Shown piece after piece: positions 1-7,996 of a stretch of 64,000 nucleotides of DNA. The stretch lies in the NCBI RefSeq assembly GCF_001975825.1, contig NZ_MTKN01000030.1:212-64211 (forward strand). Direction: 5' to 3'. The position numbers were made by a program, and so were the translations under genes. The DNA comes from [Flexibacter] sp. ATCC 35208 (GTDB lineage: Bacteria; Bacteroidota; Bacteroidia; Chitinophagales; Chitinophagaceae). How positions within the stretch are numbered: position 1 is the stretch's first letter; every line of letters begins with the position of its first letter. Below the pieces are notes generated by a model that worked only from the letters and a program-made list of their open reading frames with translations, was not told the origin of the DNA and made no database searches.

Positions 1-2525
1 TGAATGATGATCCAACCGGTTCAGATCAGACGATCACAACGCCAGAGGATACTCAATACAATGGAAGTATCGTAGGAAATGATGTGGATGGTGATGTGCT
101 GACATACATCAAGGCAACTGATCCAGCTCACGGAACCGCTAAAGTAAACGCAGATGGCACTTATTCTTATATTCCTGCAACCAATTATAATGGACCAGAT
201 AGTTTCACTATCGAGATCAATGATGGTAATGGCGGTACTGCAACGGTAACCATCAATATCACCGTAACAGCGGTAAATGATGATCCGACAGGTGCGGACC
301 AGAATATTACCACTCCTGAAGATGTAGCTTATAATGGTAGTGTAGTAGGTAATGATGTGGATGTTGATGTGCTGACTTATGCTAAGGCCACCGACCCTGC
401 CCACGGTACCGCTACAGTCAATGCTGATGGAACATATAATTACACGCCAGCTGCAAACTACATCGGCGCCGATAGCTTCACTATCGAAATCAATGATGGC
501 AATGGTGGTACAGTAATAATAACTATCAACATCACCGTTACGCCTGTAAATGATGCACCAACCGCCTTCAACCAGATCGTTACCACTCCTGAAGACACCC
601 CATACAATGGCAGTGTCATCGGTACCGACGCAGATGGCGACGCACTCACATACAGCAAAGGCTCAAACCCAACGAACGGTACAGCCACTGTAAACGCAGA
701 TGGTACATTTACTTATACTCCGAACGCCAACTACAATGGCCCGGATGTGTTTACTATTACATTAGATGATAACCATGGAGGTACCACCACCGTGACTATC
801 ACCATCACCGTCACTCCTGTGAACGACGCACCAACAGGTACCGGCGATTCCAAAACTACCTCCGAAGACACCCCTGTCAGCGGAGCTGTTACCGGATCAG
901 ACGTAGATGGCGATGCGCTGACCTACAGCATGGGCTCAACCCCATCTCATGGTACAGCCACGGTCAACGCAGACGGTACATACACTTACACCCCTGCTGC
1001 CAACTACTTCGGTCCCGACAGCTTCACCATCGAAATCAGCGATGGCCAGCTTTCTGTAACCGTAACCGTAAATATCACCGTCGTACCTGTAAATGATGCT
1101 CCAGCCGCCGGCAATCAGAGCATCACAACACCAGAAGACACTCCATATAATGGTAGTGTAACTGCCACCGACGTAGACGGCGACGCACTCACTTACAGCA
1201 TGGGCTCGAACCCAACGAATGGTATTGTCACCGTCAATGCAGACGGCACCTATACTTATACGCCAAATGCAAACTATAATGGCACGGACGCTTTTACTAT
1301 CGTAATCAGTGATGGCCACAGCGGCACAACTACCATTACCGTTAATGTGACCGTGACACCTGTCAACGATGCACCTACCGGCACTGACCTGAGCATTACC
1401 ACTCCAAAAAATACCGCTTACACCGGTAATGTTACTGGTGCTGACGTAGATGGCGATGTGCTCACATACACTAAAGCCACCGACCCATCATTCGGTACTG
1501 TAGTCGTAAATACGAACGGTTCATTCACCTACACACCAACCACCGGCTATGTAGGCAATGACAGCTTTACTGTCACCATCTCTGATGGCCAGTACAGCAT
1601 TACTATAACCGTCTACATCACCGTCACCCAGGTAATCACTCACCCGGGCATCACACTGGTGAAAACCGCCGTACTCAATGGTAATGTCATCACCTACACC
1701 TTCACGACCACAAACACCGGCGATGTTCCATTAATCAATGTCATCCTCGCCGATCCAATGGTCAACCTGAACACTACTATCTCTGCCACCCTGCAACCAG
1801 GTGCTGTGGTTACGCAAACCGCTACTTACACCCTCACACAGACGGACAGAGAAAACGAATCAGTGACCAACACTGCTACCGTAAGTGGTGCAACCACAGA
1901 TCATGCCACCGTGTCCGACGTCTCTGGTACTACCGCCGGCAATGATACGCCAACAACGATCACCGTTCCGGGAGCACCTAAAGCCAAAGACGACGAGTAT
2001 GATACCCGTATGAATACGAAGATCAGTTTCAATTTCATAGATAACGATGACTTGGGTACTTCAACACTGGGTACCTACACCATCATCAGTGAAGTACAAC
2101 ATGGTACTATATCCAGAGATGTAAATGGTTATACCGAATACACTCCAGACCAGGGCTATGTTGGCGATGACACCTTCACCTATACCATCACAGATGCCGA
2201 CGGCTATATATCCAACGTCGCTACTGTAACCATTCATATTGGTGCTGTCTATATCGCCGTGCCAACCTTATTCACGCCAAATGGCGATGGTAAGAACGAC
2301 GTATTCGAAATTGTCGGCCTGGAGAAATACACTGAAAATGAATTGATCATTGTAAACCGTTGGGGTAACGAAGTATACCGCCAGCATAACTATTCCAATA
2401 CCTGGACCGGAGACGGATTAAGTGAAGGCACCTACTATTATTTATTACGCGTTAAGAAACAAGGCAGCGCAGATTGGGAAGTCTTCAAAGGATTCACGAC
2501 CATCCTCCGCAAATTCAAGAAATGA
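1..2525 (+). CDS. Giant tandem-repeat cell-surface protein with T9SS type B sorting domain (5' end outside window)
   Basis: The frame is open from the first bases of the window, so the N-terminus lies upstream. Six near-identical cadherin/Ig-like repeats of 90-91 residues follow one another, their starts (N-D-D/A-P) falling at bases 3, 276, 549, 822, 1092 and 1365; each carries the T-T-P-E-D and D-V/A-D-G-D motifs of tandem-95 repeats. After about base 1636 comes a domain resembling the DUF11/DUF7507 family, then a different Ig-like domain (about 1980-2240). The last ~90 residues match the gliding-motility-associated CHU_C domain (F-T-P-N-G-D-G-K-N-D-V-F and N-R-W-G-N-E-V-Y), the type B signal for T9SS export and surface attachment. 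Known for the family: such repeats form long calcium-stabilised adhesin stalks. Inference: a surface adhesin or gliding-associated filament. It overlaps the next gene, a common arrangement for T9SS cargo and PorP/SprF genes. Confidence 0.9.
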   Translation, partial: NDDPTGSDQTITTPEDTQYNGSIVGNDVDGDVLTYIKATDPAHGTAKVNADGTYSYIPATNYNGPDSFTIEINDGNGGTATVTINITVTAVNDDPTGADQNITTPEDVAYNGSVVGNDVDVDVLTYAKATDPAHGTATVNADGTYNYTPAANYIGADSFTIEINDGNGGTVIITINITVTPVNDAPTAFNQIVTTPEDTPYNGSVIGTDADGDALTYSKGSNPTNGTATVNADGTFTYTPNANYNGPDVFTITLDDNHGGTTTVTITITVTPVNDAPTGTGDSKTTSEDTPVSGAVTGSDVDGDALTYSMGSTPSHGTATVNADGTYTYTPAANYFGPDSFTIEISDGQLSVTVTVNITVVPVNDAPAAGNQSITTPEDTPYNGSVTATDVDGDALTYSMGSNPTNGIVTVNADGTYTYTPNANYNGTDAFTIVISDGHSGTTTITVNVTVTPVNDAPTGTDLSITTPKNTAYTGNVTGADVDGDVLTYTKATDPSFGTVVVNTNGSFTYTPTTGYVGNDSFTVTISDGQYSITITVYITVTQVITHPGITLVKTAVLNGNVITYTFTTTNTGDVPLINVILADPMVNLNTTISATLQPGAVVTQTATYTLTQTDRENESVTNTATVSGATTDHATVSDVSGTTAGNDTPTTITVPGAPKAKDDEYDTRMNTKISFNFIDNDDLGTSTLGTYTIISEVQHGTISRDVNGYTEYTPDQGYVGDDTFTYTITDADGYISNVATVTIHIGAVYIAVPTLFTPNGDGKNDVFEIVGLEKYTENELIIVNRWGNEVYRQHNYSNTWTGDGLSEGTYYYLLRVKKQGSADWEVFKGFTTILRKFKK

Positions 2526-3511
2526 TGAAAAGAGGTTTTATATTGTTGCTATGTATGGCGTTGGGCAAATCGACATTTGCCCAACAAGAAGCGCAGTTCA
2601 GCCAATATATGTTTAACGGCATCTACATCAACCCGGCGTATGCAGGCTATAAAGAGGAATTATACCTGCATGCGTTCTATCGGGCGCAGTGGACTGGAAT
2701 AGAAGGAGCTCCCCGGAGCTTCTCTGTTTCTGCCGATAATATTGCAAACGACGGAAATGTGGGTTGGGGTATTCAGGCGGTCGCCGACAAACTCGGTGCC
2801 CAGACCAACCAAACCCTCTATGCCAGTTATGCCTATCGCATACGCATGAATGAAGACGGCACTTCCCGTTTGTCTTTCGGTATCAGCGGTGGCCTGGTGA
2901 ACCTCGCGGTGAACACGTCTTTGCTCACCACCACCGATCCTGAAGACGATATGCCTGTCGGTACGTTGACGACCACTGTACCCGATGCCAGGGCTGGTGT
3001 ATTTTATGCAGATGATAACTTCTATGCCGGCGTTTCTGTAGACAACCTCGTAGCACCGCATATCAACAAGTCTAAATATGTGTATATCGCTACACCTCGT
3101 CCACATTATTATGTAACCGCTGGTGCTTTGTTCAAACTGAATGACCAGCTTTCCCTCAAACCTTCTTTTTTATTGAAAGACGACAGGGGAGGACCCACTA
3201 GTTTAGATGTCAATGCTTTCTTGCTGATTACAGATAAACTCTGGCTGGGAGGCTCTTACAGAACCAGTGTCTCCCTATACGATAAAGCCTATCTGCAAAA
3301 GACGCTGACCACAAGAGACGCTGCGGTTGCTGCGATTGAAATATTCCCGATGCCTACCCTCCGTATCGGTTATGCCTATGACTTTTCTATTGGCCCATTA
3401 CAGAGCTATAGCAACGGATCTCATGAAATATCCATTGGATTTACAATTCCTACAAACAAGGACCACGTAAATTTGCGTAAATTGGGTATCTCATGTCCCA
3501 AAGTATTTTAA
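2522..3511 (+). CDS. PorP/SprF family type IX secretion membrane protein
   Basis: This 329-residue protein begins M-M-K-R-G-F with a cleavable signal peptide ending in K-S-T-F-A-Q, followed by the PorP/SprF hallmark sequence Q-F-S-Q-Y-M-F-N-G and then N-P-A-Y-A-G. The remainder has the alternating pattern of a small outer-membrane beta barrel and ends in the strand G-Y-A-Y-D-F-S-I-G. The start at 2522 overlaps the stop of the upstream adhesin by four bases (ATGA); a second ATG at 2525 is also possible. PorP/SprF paralogues typically sit directly after genes for CHU_C-bearing cargo and are thought to hold that cargo at the cell surface. The coupling seen here supports a dedicated partnership. 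Confidence 0.92.
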   Translation: MMKRGFILLLCMALGKSTFAQQEAQFSQYMFNGIYINPAYAGYKEELYLHAFYRAQWTGIEGAPRSFSVSADNIANDGNVGWGIQAVADKLGAQTNQTLYASYAYRIRMNEDGTSRLSFGISGGLVNLAVNTSLLTTTDPEDDMPVGTLTTTVPDARAGVFYADDNFYAGVSVDNLVAPHINKSKYVYIATPRPHYYVTAGALFKLNDQLSLKPSFLLKDDRGGPTSLDVNAFLLITDKLWLGGSYRTSVSLYDKAYLQKTLTTRDAAVAAIEIFPMPTLRIGYAYDFSIGPLQSYSNGSHEISIGFTIPTNKDHVNLRKLGISCPKVF

Positions 3512-3518
3512 TGTAGCT

Positions 3519-3761
3519 ATGTCAAATGAATTTTCGCAGGCTGAGTGGGATGCCTGTATCAAAGTACTGCAGGTGTTGTCCAGAGATCCCGATAAATCGC
3601 TGGATACCCTGACGCTCAAAGGTCTCGTCACAAAATTATATAAACGCGCCAAGAAGGATCAACGTGAAGTAACAACCCAGGCTATACAGCAACAGATTAA
3701 TGCCACATGTGGTGGTAGATGGGATACCTGCGAAGGGAGTGGGGTATGTGCATCCGGATAG
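3519..3761 (+). CDS. Small hypothetical protein, possibly truncated
   Basis: An 80-residue ORF starts 7 bases after the porP/sprF stop. The first ~65 residues look like a soluble helical domain (S-Q-A-E-W-D-A-C-I-K-V-L and L-V-T-K-L-Y-K-R-A-K-K). The last 15 residues (C-G-G-R-W-D-T-C-E-G-S-G) are compositionally unlike the rest. I do not recognise the family with confidence. The helical part resembles short N-terminal segments of longer Bacteroidota proteins, so this may be the surviving front end of a larger gene with a random C-terminal tail. Confidence 0.5.
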   Translation: MSNEFSQAEWDACIKVLQVLSRDPDKSLDTLTLKGLVTKLYKRAKKDQREVTTQAIQQQINATCGGRWDTCEGSGVCASG

Positions 3762-3804
3762 CAGGGCTATAAAAAGTGTGTATAGATAAATTATTTTTTA
3801 AAAG

Positions 3805-3885
3805 GCAATAGTGAAGGTAGGGTTCGAACCAGCAACCTTTGCTTGGTAGGCAAATATATTTCCAATTATACTACAACACTATTGC
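3805..3885 (-). tRNA. Divergent tRNA-like gene, Gly-type anticodon ACC
   Basis: Read on the minus strand, 3805-3813 and 3877-3885 form a perfect 9-bp acceptor-like helix (GCAATAGTG with CACTATTGC). The anticodon arm is a perfect 5-bp stem (TTTGC/GCAAA) around loop CTACCAA, giving anticodon ACC. The T-loop TTCGAAC is canonical, and a GG pair sits in the D-loop. The T-stem is poor (GCTGG against CCTAC, two mismatches) and there are extra bases between T-stem and acceptor. It is either a diverged tRNA-Gly, a degenerate copy or a tRNA-like RNA. No CCA is encoded. It lies about 3 bases from the next tRNA-like unit. Confidence 0.45.
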
Positions 3886-3888
3886 TTG

Positions 3889-3959
3889 TGGAGGAGCAAG
3901 GGTTCGAACCTACGTCTCTGATTTGGCAAATCAGCGTTTTTCCAACTAAACCATCCCCC
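3889..3959 (-). tRNA. Divergent tRNA-Gly (anticodon GCC)
   Basis: Minus-strand 71-nt cloverleaf. The D-stem GTTT/AAAC is perfect, with A14, G15, G18 and G19 in place. The anticodon stem CTGAT/ATCAG is perfect around loop TTGCCAA, anticodon GCC, which reads glycine GGC/GGT. The T-loop is TTCGAAC. Weak points are the T-stem (GTAGG against CCTTG, only three pairs) and an acceptor with a G-T pair and a mismatch at its base. It is the best tRNA of the three neighbours by its D and anticodon arms, but not a standard housekeeping tRNA-Gly. Confidence 0.55.
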
Positions 3960-3967
3960 GTACATAA

Positions 3968-4038
3968 TGGAGGCGGCAAGACTCGAACTTGCATCTGCAA
4001 ACTTGGGGTAAGCAGTTTTCCATTCAATTTACGCCCCC
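3968..4038 (-). tRNA. Divergent tRNA-like gene with C-rich anticodon loop
   Basis: Minus-strand 71-nt unit. The acceptor GGGGGCG/CGCCTCC pairs throughout (one G-T), and the T-arm GCAAG-TTCGAGT-CTTGC is perfect. The D-arm is plausible with one mismatch. The anticodon arm is irregular: the outer part pairs (CTGC/GCAG) but T-T oppositions leave an enlarged loop containing CCCC, so the anticodon cannot be assigned (CCC for glycine would fit its neighbours). It starts just downstream of the stop of the ketopantoate reductase gene on the same strand. Confidence 0.45.
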
Positions 4039-4059
4039 ATTGTAATAGCGTGAAAATAA

Positions 4060-4971
4060 TTAATATTTACTCAGAAACAATAACTGCCGCAGCAACATAT
4101 CTACTTTAGACATATAATACCCTGCTGCTTTCGCCATCTCTACGGGATTTTCATAAATGTATTTCAACTCAAGCGGGCGCTTGTTGTCAAAATCCAATTT
4201 CATACTCGGCGCATAAGGGCGCATTGCTATCGTAAATTGCAACATATCATATACCATTGTTTCCGGCAACTGTGCACCGCAGGCATTTGCCCCATTAATC
4301 ACTTCATGCATGATCGCTTTAGACAATTCATAAGTAGCTTTATCAGCCAGCAGCTTGTTGGCTGTAGTATTCAATAGTACTGACATTCCATTGAATGTGA
4401 TGTTCCATACCAGCTTCTTCCAGCGTAGCGTATTCAGGTCTGGTGCTTTTTTAGCGATCAATCCTGTTTTATCAAATGCGGCTACCACCTGGTCGATAAT
4501 ACCTGTATCCTGTATATTATGATTGCCAATTTCGATATCTCCATAGTCGAGGTGATGCATTTGTCCGGGGCCGACCTTATTCACTGAAATCAACGCTGTA
4601 GCACCTGCTACGCCTACACCCGGGAACATGGCTGCTACATCTGCTTCCACACCGAGGCCATTTTGTATCAGGATAATGACGGACTTGTCGTGCAATAAAG
4701 GTTTGACTAATGAAGGCAGTAAGCTTTCATTACTGGTGGTCTTTAAACACACCAATATCACATCGCAAACGGGCATGTCTGCCGACTGTTGAAATGCGTT
4801 TACCTTGTCTAAATGAATATCGCTGAATACTTCAGATATGAGGTGGAGTCCTTCTTCCTTTACTGCGGCATAGTCACTATTTAATAAAAAGTGTACTTCC
4901 TCGCCGGCATTGGCTAACATGGCGCCATAAAATCCTCCGATGGCACCGGTTCCTACTATCGCAAATTTCAT
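4060..4971 (-). CDS. 2-dehydropantoate 2-reductase (ketopantoate reductase) family
   Basis: This 303-residue protein begins M-K-F-A-I-V-G-T-G-A-I-G-G. The G-T-G-A-I-G dinucleotide-binding motif lies within the first 12 residues, which decides the start at 4971 over an upstream in-frame codon. The C-terminal half has the ApbA/PanE helical domain, including W-K-K-L-V-W-N-I-T-F-N with the expected catalytic lysine region and the typical S-M-K-L-D-F motif. The family reduces ketopantoate to pantoate with NADPH for pantothenate and CoA synthesis. No other pan genes are adjacent, and many Bacteroidota carry ApbA-like paralogues of unknown substrate, so panE is likely but not assured. The three tRNA-like units lie immediately downstream on the same strand. 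Confidence 0.85.
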   Translation of the reverse strand: MKFAIVGTGAIGGFYGAMLANAGEEVHFLLNSDYAAVKEEGLHLISEVFSDIHLDKVNAFQQSADMPVCDVILVCLKTTSNESLLPSLVKPLLHDKSVIILIQNGLGVEADVAAMFPGVGVAGATALISVNKVGPGQMHHLDYGDIEIGNHNIQDTGIIDQVVAAFDKTGLIAKKAPDLNTLRWKKLVWNITFNGMSVLLNTTANKLLADKATYELSKAIMHEVINGANACGAQLPETMVYDMLQFTIAMRPYAPSMKLDFDNKRPLELKYIYENPVEMAKAAGYYMSKVDMLLRQLLFLSKY

Positions 4972-5090
4972 TGTATCAATTATAATGTGGCTGCTAAGAT
5001 ACAATCTATTACCTTTTCTGCCTGACATCCGTTTAAACCCGCCGCCCAGATGGCTGCTAGATACTTTTTCATAAGAAATAAAATACCTCT

Positions 5091-5747
5091 TTACTTCAAT
5101 GTAATCAACTCATTCTTTATCGCAAACAACACTAAACCAGTTCTGGATTTGATTCCAAATCGTTGAAATAAATCCTGTCTGTAATTATCTATCGTATGCG
5201 GACTCAAATTCATCTGATCCGCAATTTCCTTATATGTATACTCTGTACAACACAACTCTAAAAACTTAATCTCATTACTACTCAGCTTCTCCGGTGCGTT
5301 ATTTCCCGCCAGATGTCCCTGAATATTTCGCAGTAATTTAAACGATACCAACTCATTAATAAAGAATCCCTGTTCACTGATCGTCCTGATCGCATGCACC
5401 ACATCTGTCATCTTCGACTCCTTCAGCAAATATCCACCCGCACCATTCTTCAGCATTTTAATGATCGGCTTCTCTTCTTCAAACATGCTCAGTGCCAGCA
5501 CATGTACATCAGGATAATTCTCCCGCAACCATCGGGTACTCTCAAACCCATCCATCACGGGCATACTTATATCCATCAAAATAACCTCCGGCAAAGGAAA
5601 TTTAGTCAGCTTGGTCTTCATATCCTCTCCATTAGAGGCATCAAATACAATAGAGATTTCCGGAAACTCGGACAGCAGGCTTATCATTCCCTGACGGAAC
5701 AGGGTATGATCGTCAATAATGGCAATCGTGGTTTGCTTTTCAGCCAT
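5091..5747 (-). CDS. LuxR/NarL-type response regulator
   Basis: 218 residues. The N-terminal receiver domain has the acidic pair D12-D13, phosphoacceptor D59 (I-L-M-D-I-S-M-P), and the conserved S and K positions (V-L-A-L-S; G-Y-L-L-K-E). The C-terminal LuxR-type HTH begins near residue 150 (L-S-S-N-E-I-K-F-L-E-L) with the recognition helix L-S-P-H-T-I-D-N-Y-R. It lies 8 bases downstream of the histidine kinase gene on the same strand, so the two form a cognate NarL/FixJ-type pair. The target genes are unknown. Confidence 0.93.
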   Translation of the reverse strand: MAEKQTTIAIIDDHTLFRQGMISLLSEFPEISIVFDASNGEDMKTKLTKFPLPEVILMDISMPVMDGFESTRWLRENYPDVHVLALSMFEEEKPIIKMLKNGAGGYLLKESKMTDVVHAIRTISEQGFFINELVSFKLLRNIQGHLAGNNAPEKLSSNEIKFLELCCTEYTYKEIADQMNLSPHTIDNYRQDLFQRFGIKSRTGLVLFAIKNELITLK

Positions 5748-5755
5748 AATTTTAT

Positions 5756-6541
5756 TTAGTAAGGAATCGTTATCTTAATCGTAGTGCCGGCACCGGGTGC
5801 TGATTGGATCTGTGTATGCCCGCCAATCATGCCTGCCCGCTTCTGGATATTCTGTAATCCCATGCCTTTGTGCTGCTTCATGATTTCAGCCACATCAAAT
5901 CCATTACCATTATCCTGTATAGATAAGGTTAATACATTACCAGCAAACGCTAAGTTAATAACAATTTCTTTGGCCTGTGCATGCCGCACGATATTATTCA
6001 GGATCTCCTGGAATAGACGGAAGGTGATCGTCGCTTTATCTGCAACGGGAGGGAGGGGGGTATCGGGGTGTGTATAGGAAATACGAAACAGGTCCGATCG
6101 TTCCAGGTACTCGAGTTCAAAGGCAATAGCATCTACCAGGCCCCTGCTCAGGAGTTCTTCGCCATGCAATAACCGGGACAGTGCCCGCAGCTCTTTCACC
6201 GCCCTTTTGGCAAGTGCTTCCGCCGCGGCCACCTTTTCGCCGGCCTTTTCAGTATCTTGTACGTTGATAGAGCCCAGGGTCATTACCGTAAGGCCCAGCA
6301 ACTGTCCGATATTGTCATGTAAGTCGTAGCCAATGGTCTTCAGGGTTTGCTCCTGGACCTCCATTTGGGTTTTCAACAATTCGGTGTCAAATGCCTGTCT
6401 CAGGCTTTCCTTTTCTTCCGCATGCTTCTTTTTCCGTCGGTTATAGAGGTTCACGTATACGATCAGGAACAAAGGGGCAATCAGAAAAATTATGGTTGTG
6501 AGACCGATGAGGAATAATACTTCCTTTGAAGAAATCTGCAT
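5756..6541 (-). CDS. Sensor histidine kinase, NarL-partner type (HisKA_3)
   Basis: 261 residues from the ATG at 6541 (an in-frame TTG at 6559 is less likely). A single N-terminal membrane segment (about residues 8-33) is followed by a charged coiled-coil, then the HisKA_3 dimerisation box with H75 (G-Y-D-L-H-D-N-I-G-Q). The HATPase domain has N-N-I-V-R-H-A (N box) and the G1/G2 glycines D-N-G-N-G-F and G-M-G-L-Q-N. It has no extracytoplasmic sensor domain, so signal reception is probably supplied by the membrane protein encoded just upstream, whose 3' end overlaps this gene by about 50 bases. Output goes to the downstream LuxR-type regulator. Confidence 0.92.
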   Translation of the reverse strand: MQISSKEVLFLIGLTTIIFLIAPLFLIVYVNLYNRRKKKHAEEKESLRQAFDTELLKTQMEVQEQTLKTIGYDLHDNIGQLLGLTVMTLGSINVQDTEKAGEKVAAAEALAKRAVKELRALSRLLHGEELLSRGLVDAIAFELEYLERSDLFRISYTHPDTPLPPVADKATITFRLFQEILNNIVRHAQAKEIVINLAFAGNVLTLSIQDNGNGFDVAEIMKQHKGMGLQNIQKRAGMIGGHTQIQSAPGAGTTIKITIPY

Positions 6542-7167
6542 ATAAAAGCGTATGACCAACAGGCATACAACAACACATTCAGGATTGAAAAGGTGACATA
6601 CCTGATCGAAGAAGAGATAAGCGAGATTTTGTCATGCACCAGATAATCATTGAAAATATTGGTCGCTGTACTACCAAAGTAAAATATAAGGGTTCCATTC
6701 ACCCACCAAAATGGCGCGTAGGTATTCAGGACTACATACTGTTCGTCCCTTAAGATAAGATAATAAAAATACAGACTTGCCAGTACAAATACTACAGATT
6801 CTGTAGAGGCAGTAACGTTTACGAACTTTGCAAAATGAAGGAGTTGACTTTCCCGTACATACATGGCCAGAAATATACATAGCCAGAGGATGAGCGTACT
6901 GCGTTTATTGGTGTATTGCAGGAACAGATAATAGAAGAAATAACTAATAAAACCACATTCTACCAATAGGTATACATTATATAAGGGCGCATTGGACATG
7001 TTTGTCATTTCCCTGATATATATACCTGTTAGTTCAGTCACACAGGTTAGCAACAAAAAGATGATAAAATACCGCCATATGGGCGTTTTGTCTTTTGCAA
7101 GACAAAACACCCCTATTAAAAGGCAGATCATTTCTGCGACGGTATTTACTGTAAAATATAATTTCAT
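6490..7167 (-). CDS. Multi-spanning membrane protein, putative input module of the two-component system
   Basis: 225 residues with about six or seven hydrophobic segments and no recognisable soluble domain. I do not recognise a named family. It is translationally coupled to the histidine kinase: its last ~50 bases overlap the kinase start, and all three genes point the same way. Small 7TM-like proteins before NarL-type kinases are common in Bacteroidota, so a sensing or scaffolding role for the otherwise sensor-less kinase is inferred. The C-terminus is basic and cytoplasmic by the positive-inside rule (F-L-Q-R-K-Y-Y). Confidence 0.8.
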   Translation of the reverse strand: MKLYFTVNTVAEMICLLIGVFCLAKDKTPIWRYFIIFLLLTCVTELTGIYIREMTNMSNAPLYNVYLLVECGFISYFFYYLFLQYTNKRSTLILWLCIFLAMYVRESQLLHFAKFVNVTASTESVVFVLASLYFYYLILRDEQYVVLNTYAPFWWVNGTLIFYFGSTATNIFNDYLVHDKISLISSSIRYVTFSILNVLLYACWSYAFICRFLQRKYYSSSVSQP

Positions 7168-7181
7168 GCTGTATAATCAAA

Positions 7182-7817
7182 TCATTGAGTAATTAACAAT
7201 GCGCCGGCAGACTTACAGTTAGCGGGCGGAGGACACAGTTCTCCACGGTTTTCAGGTGCAGCAAGTATGATTCGGCCTTTGCCTAAAGTACCATGAGGAT
7301 CGTTATTATAGTAATCCCAATGGAAGATGCTGTCATTTCTGGTGGAATCCCGGGTCGTCACCATGACAAGCGTGTTACGGTTCCAATATGGTTTCTCCGG
7401 AATGTGTGTATGTGCGCTGTCGTACTTATTGTACGTACTGTCATACGATGCCAGATAAAAACGGATACCATCGCCGCCCTCTGTTTCCAGCTGGTCAACG
7501 AGTGCTTTCAGTTTTGAAACGCTGAACCATACGGTGCGTGTATTGGAGCCCATCTTGTGAGGTTTGCCATCGATCATAGCAGTGGAGCCATCCCAGAAAT
7601 CTGAATCCACCGGGATTTTACCGGCACGTTTTGCATAATTGTTCACATAGATTTTTGCAAACTCTATACTGATAGTGTCTTTGTCAAGCAATACTACCGT
7701 AGGCGTGTCTTTGTGATCATCTTCCGGTATGGAAGGCGATTGTTTTGGTTGACAGGCAGTCATAGTCATAGCTACCATAGCTATGGAGATAATGGCAACA
7801 GGGATGTTCATAAACAT
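7182..7817 (-). CDS. Hypothetical lipoprotein
   Basis: 211 residues with a lipoprotein signal peptide whose lipobox M-T-A-C places the lipidated cysteine near residue 22, followed by a polar linker. The mature part is soluble and aromatic-rich (D-S-D-F-W-D-G-S-T-A-M-I-D-G-K), with paired cysteines near the C-terminus (E-L-C-P-P-P-A-N-C). I do not recognise a characterised family. It lies 14 bases upstream of the putative sensor membrane protein and points the same way, so it may belong to the same transcription unit. A periplasmic or surface role is inferred from the signal only. Confidence 0.8.
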   Translation of the reverse strand: MFMNIPVAIISIAMVAMTMTACQPKQSPSIPEDDHKDTPTVVLLDKDTISIEFAKIYVNNYAKRAGKIPVDSDFWDGSTAMIDGKPHKMGSNTRTVWFSVSKLKALVDQLETEGGDGIRFYLASYDSTYNKYDSAHTHIPEKPYWNRNTLVMVTTRDSTRNDSIFHWDYYNNDPHGTLGKGRIILAAPENRGELCPPPANCKSAGALLITQ

Positions 7818-7879
7818 TAAATGGTTTAAGGTGTACCTAAATGTATAAAAAACTGTCTTAATTCTGGTAATTCCCTGTT

Positions 7880-7955
7880 ACTACTTTCAAAAGGCAGTGG
7901 AGGGCAGCTACCTAGCCCATGAGCTGCCTTGTCCACGTACCTTTCTGAAAGTAGT
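7880..7955. repeat. Long imperfect palindrome between two genes
   Basis: The 76-base stretch folds into one interrupted hairpin: ACTACTTTCA (7880-7889) with TGAAAGTAGT (7946-7955), AAAGG with CCTTT, GTGGA (7897-7901) with TCCAC (7932-7936), and GGCAGCT (7903-7909) with AGCTGCC (7922-7928). That is 27 paired bases with small internal loops. It sits in the 3' flank of the collar-protein gene and upstream of the lipoprotein gene. There is no run of T after it, so it is not a classical terminator. A structured 3'-UTR, mRNA-processing site or REP-like palindrome are possible readings. Confidence 0.7.
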
Positions 7956-7996
7956 GTGCAGGTTATGATTGAGGGGGATGTATAAGGATGAAAGGC

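Noticed and set aside
3843..4109. Plus-strand ORF across the tRNA-like cluster
   Set aside because: Peptides such as G-F-E-P-T and G-G-G-K-T-R-T-C are the usual artefact of reading through antisense tRNA genes.
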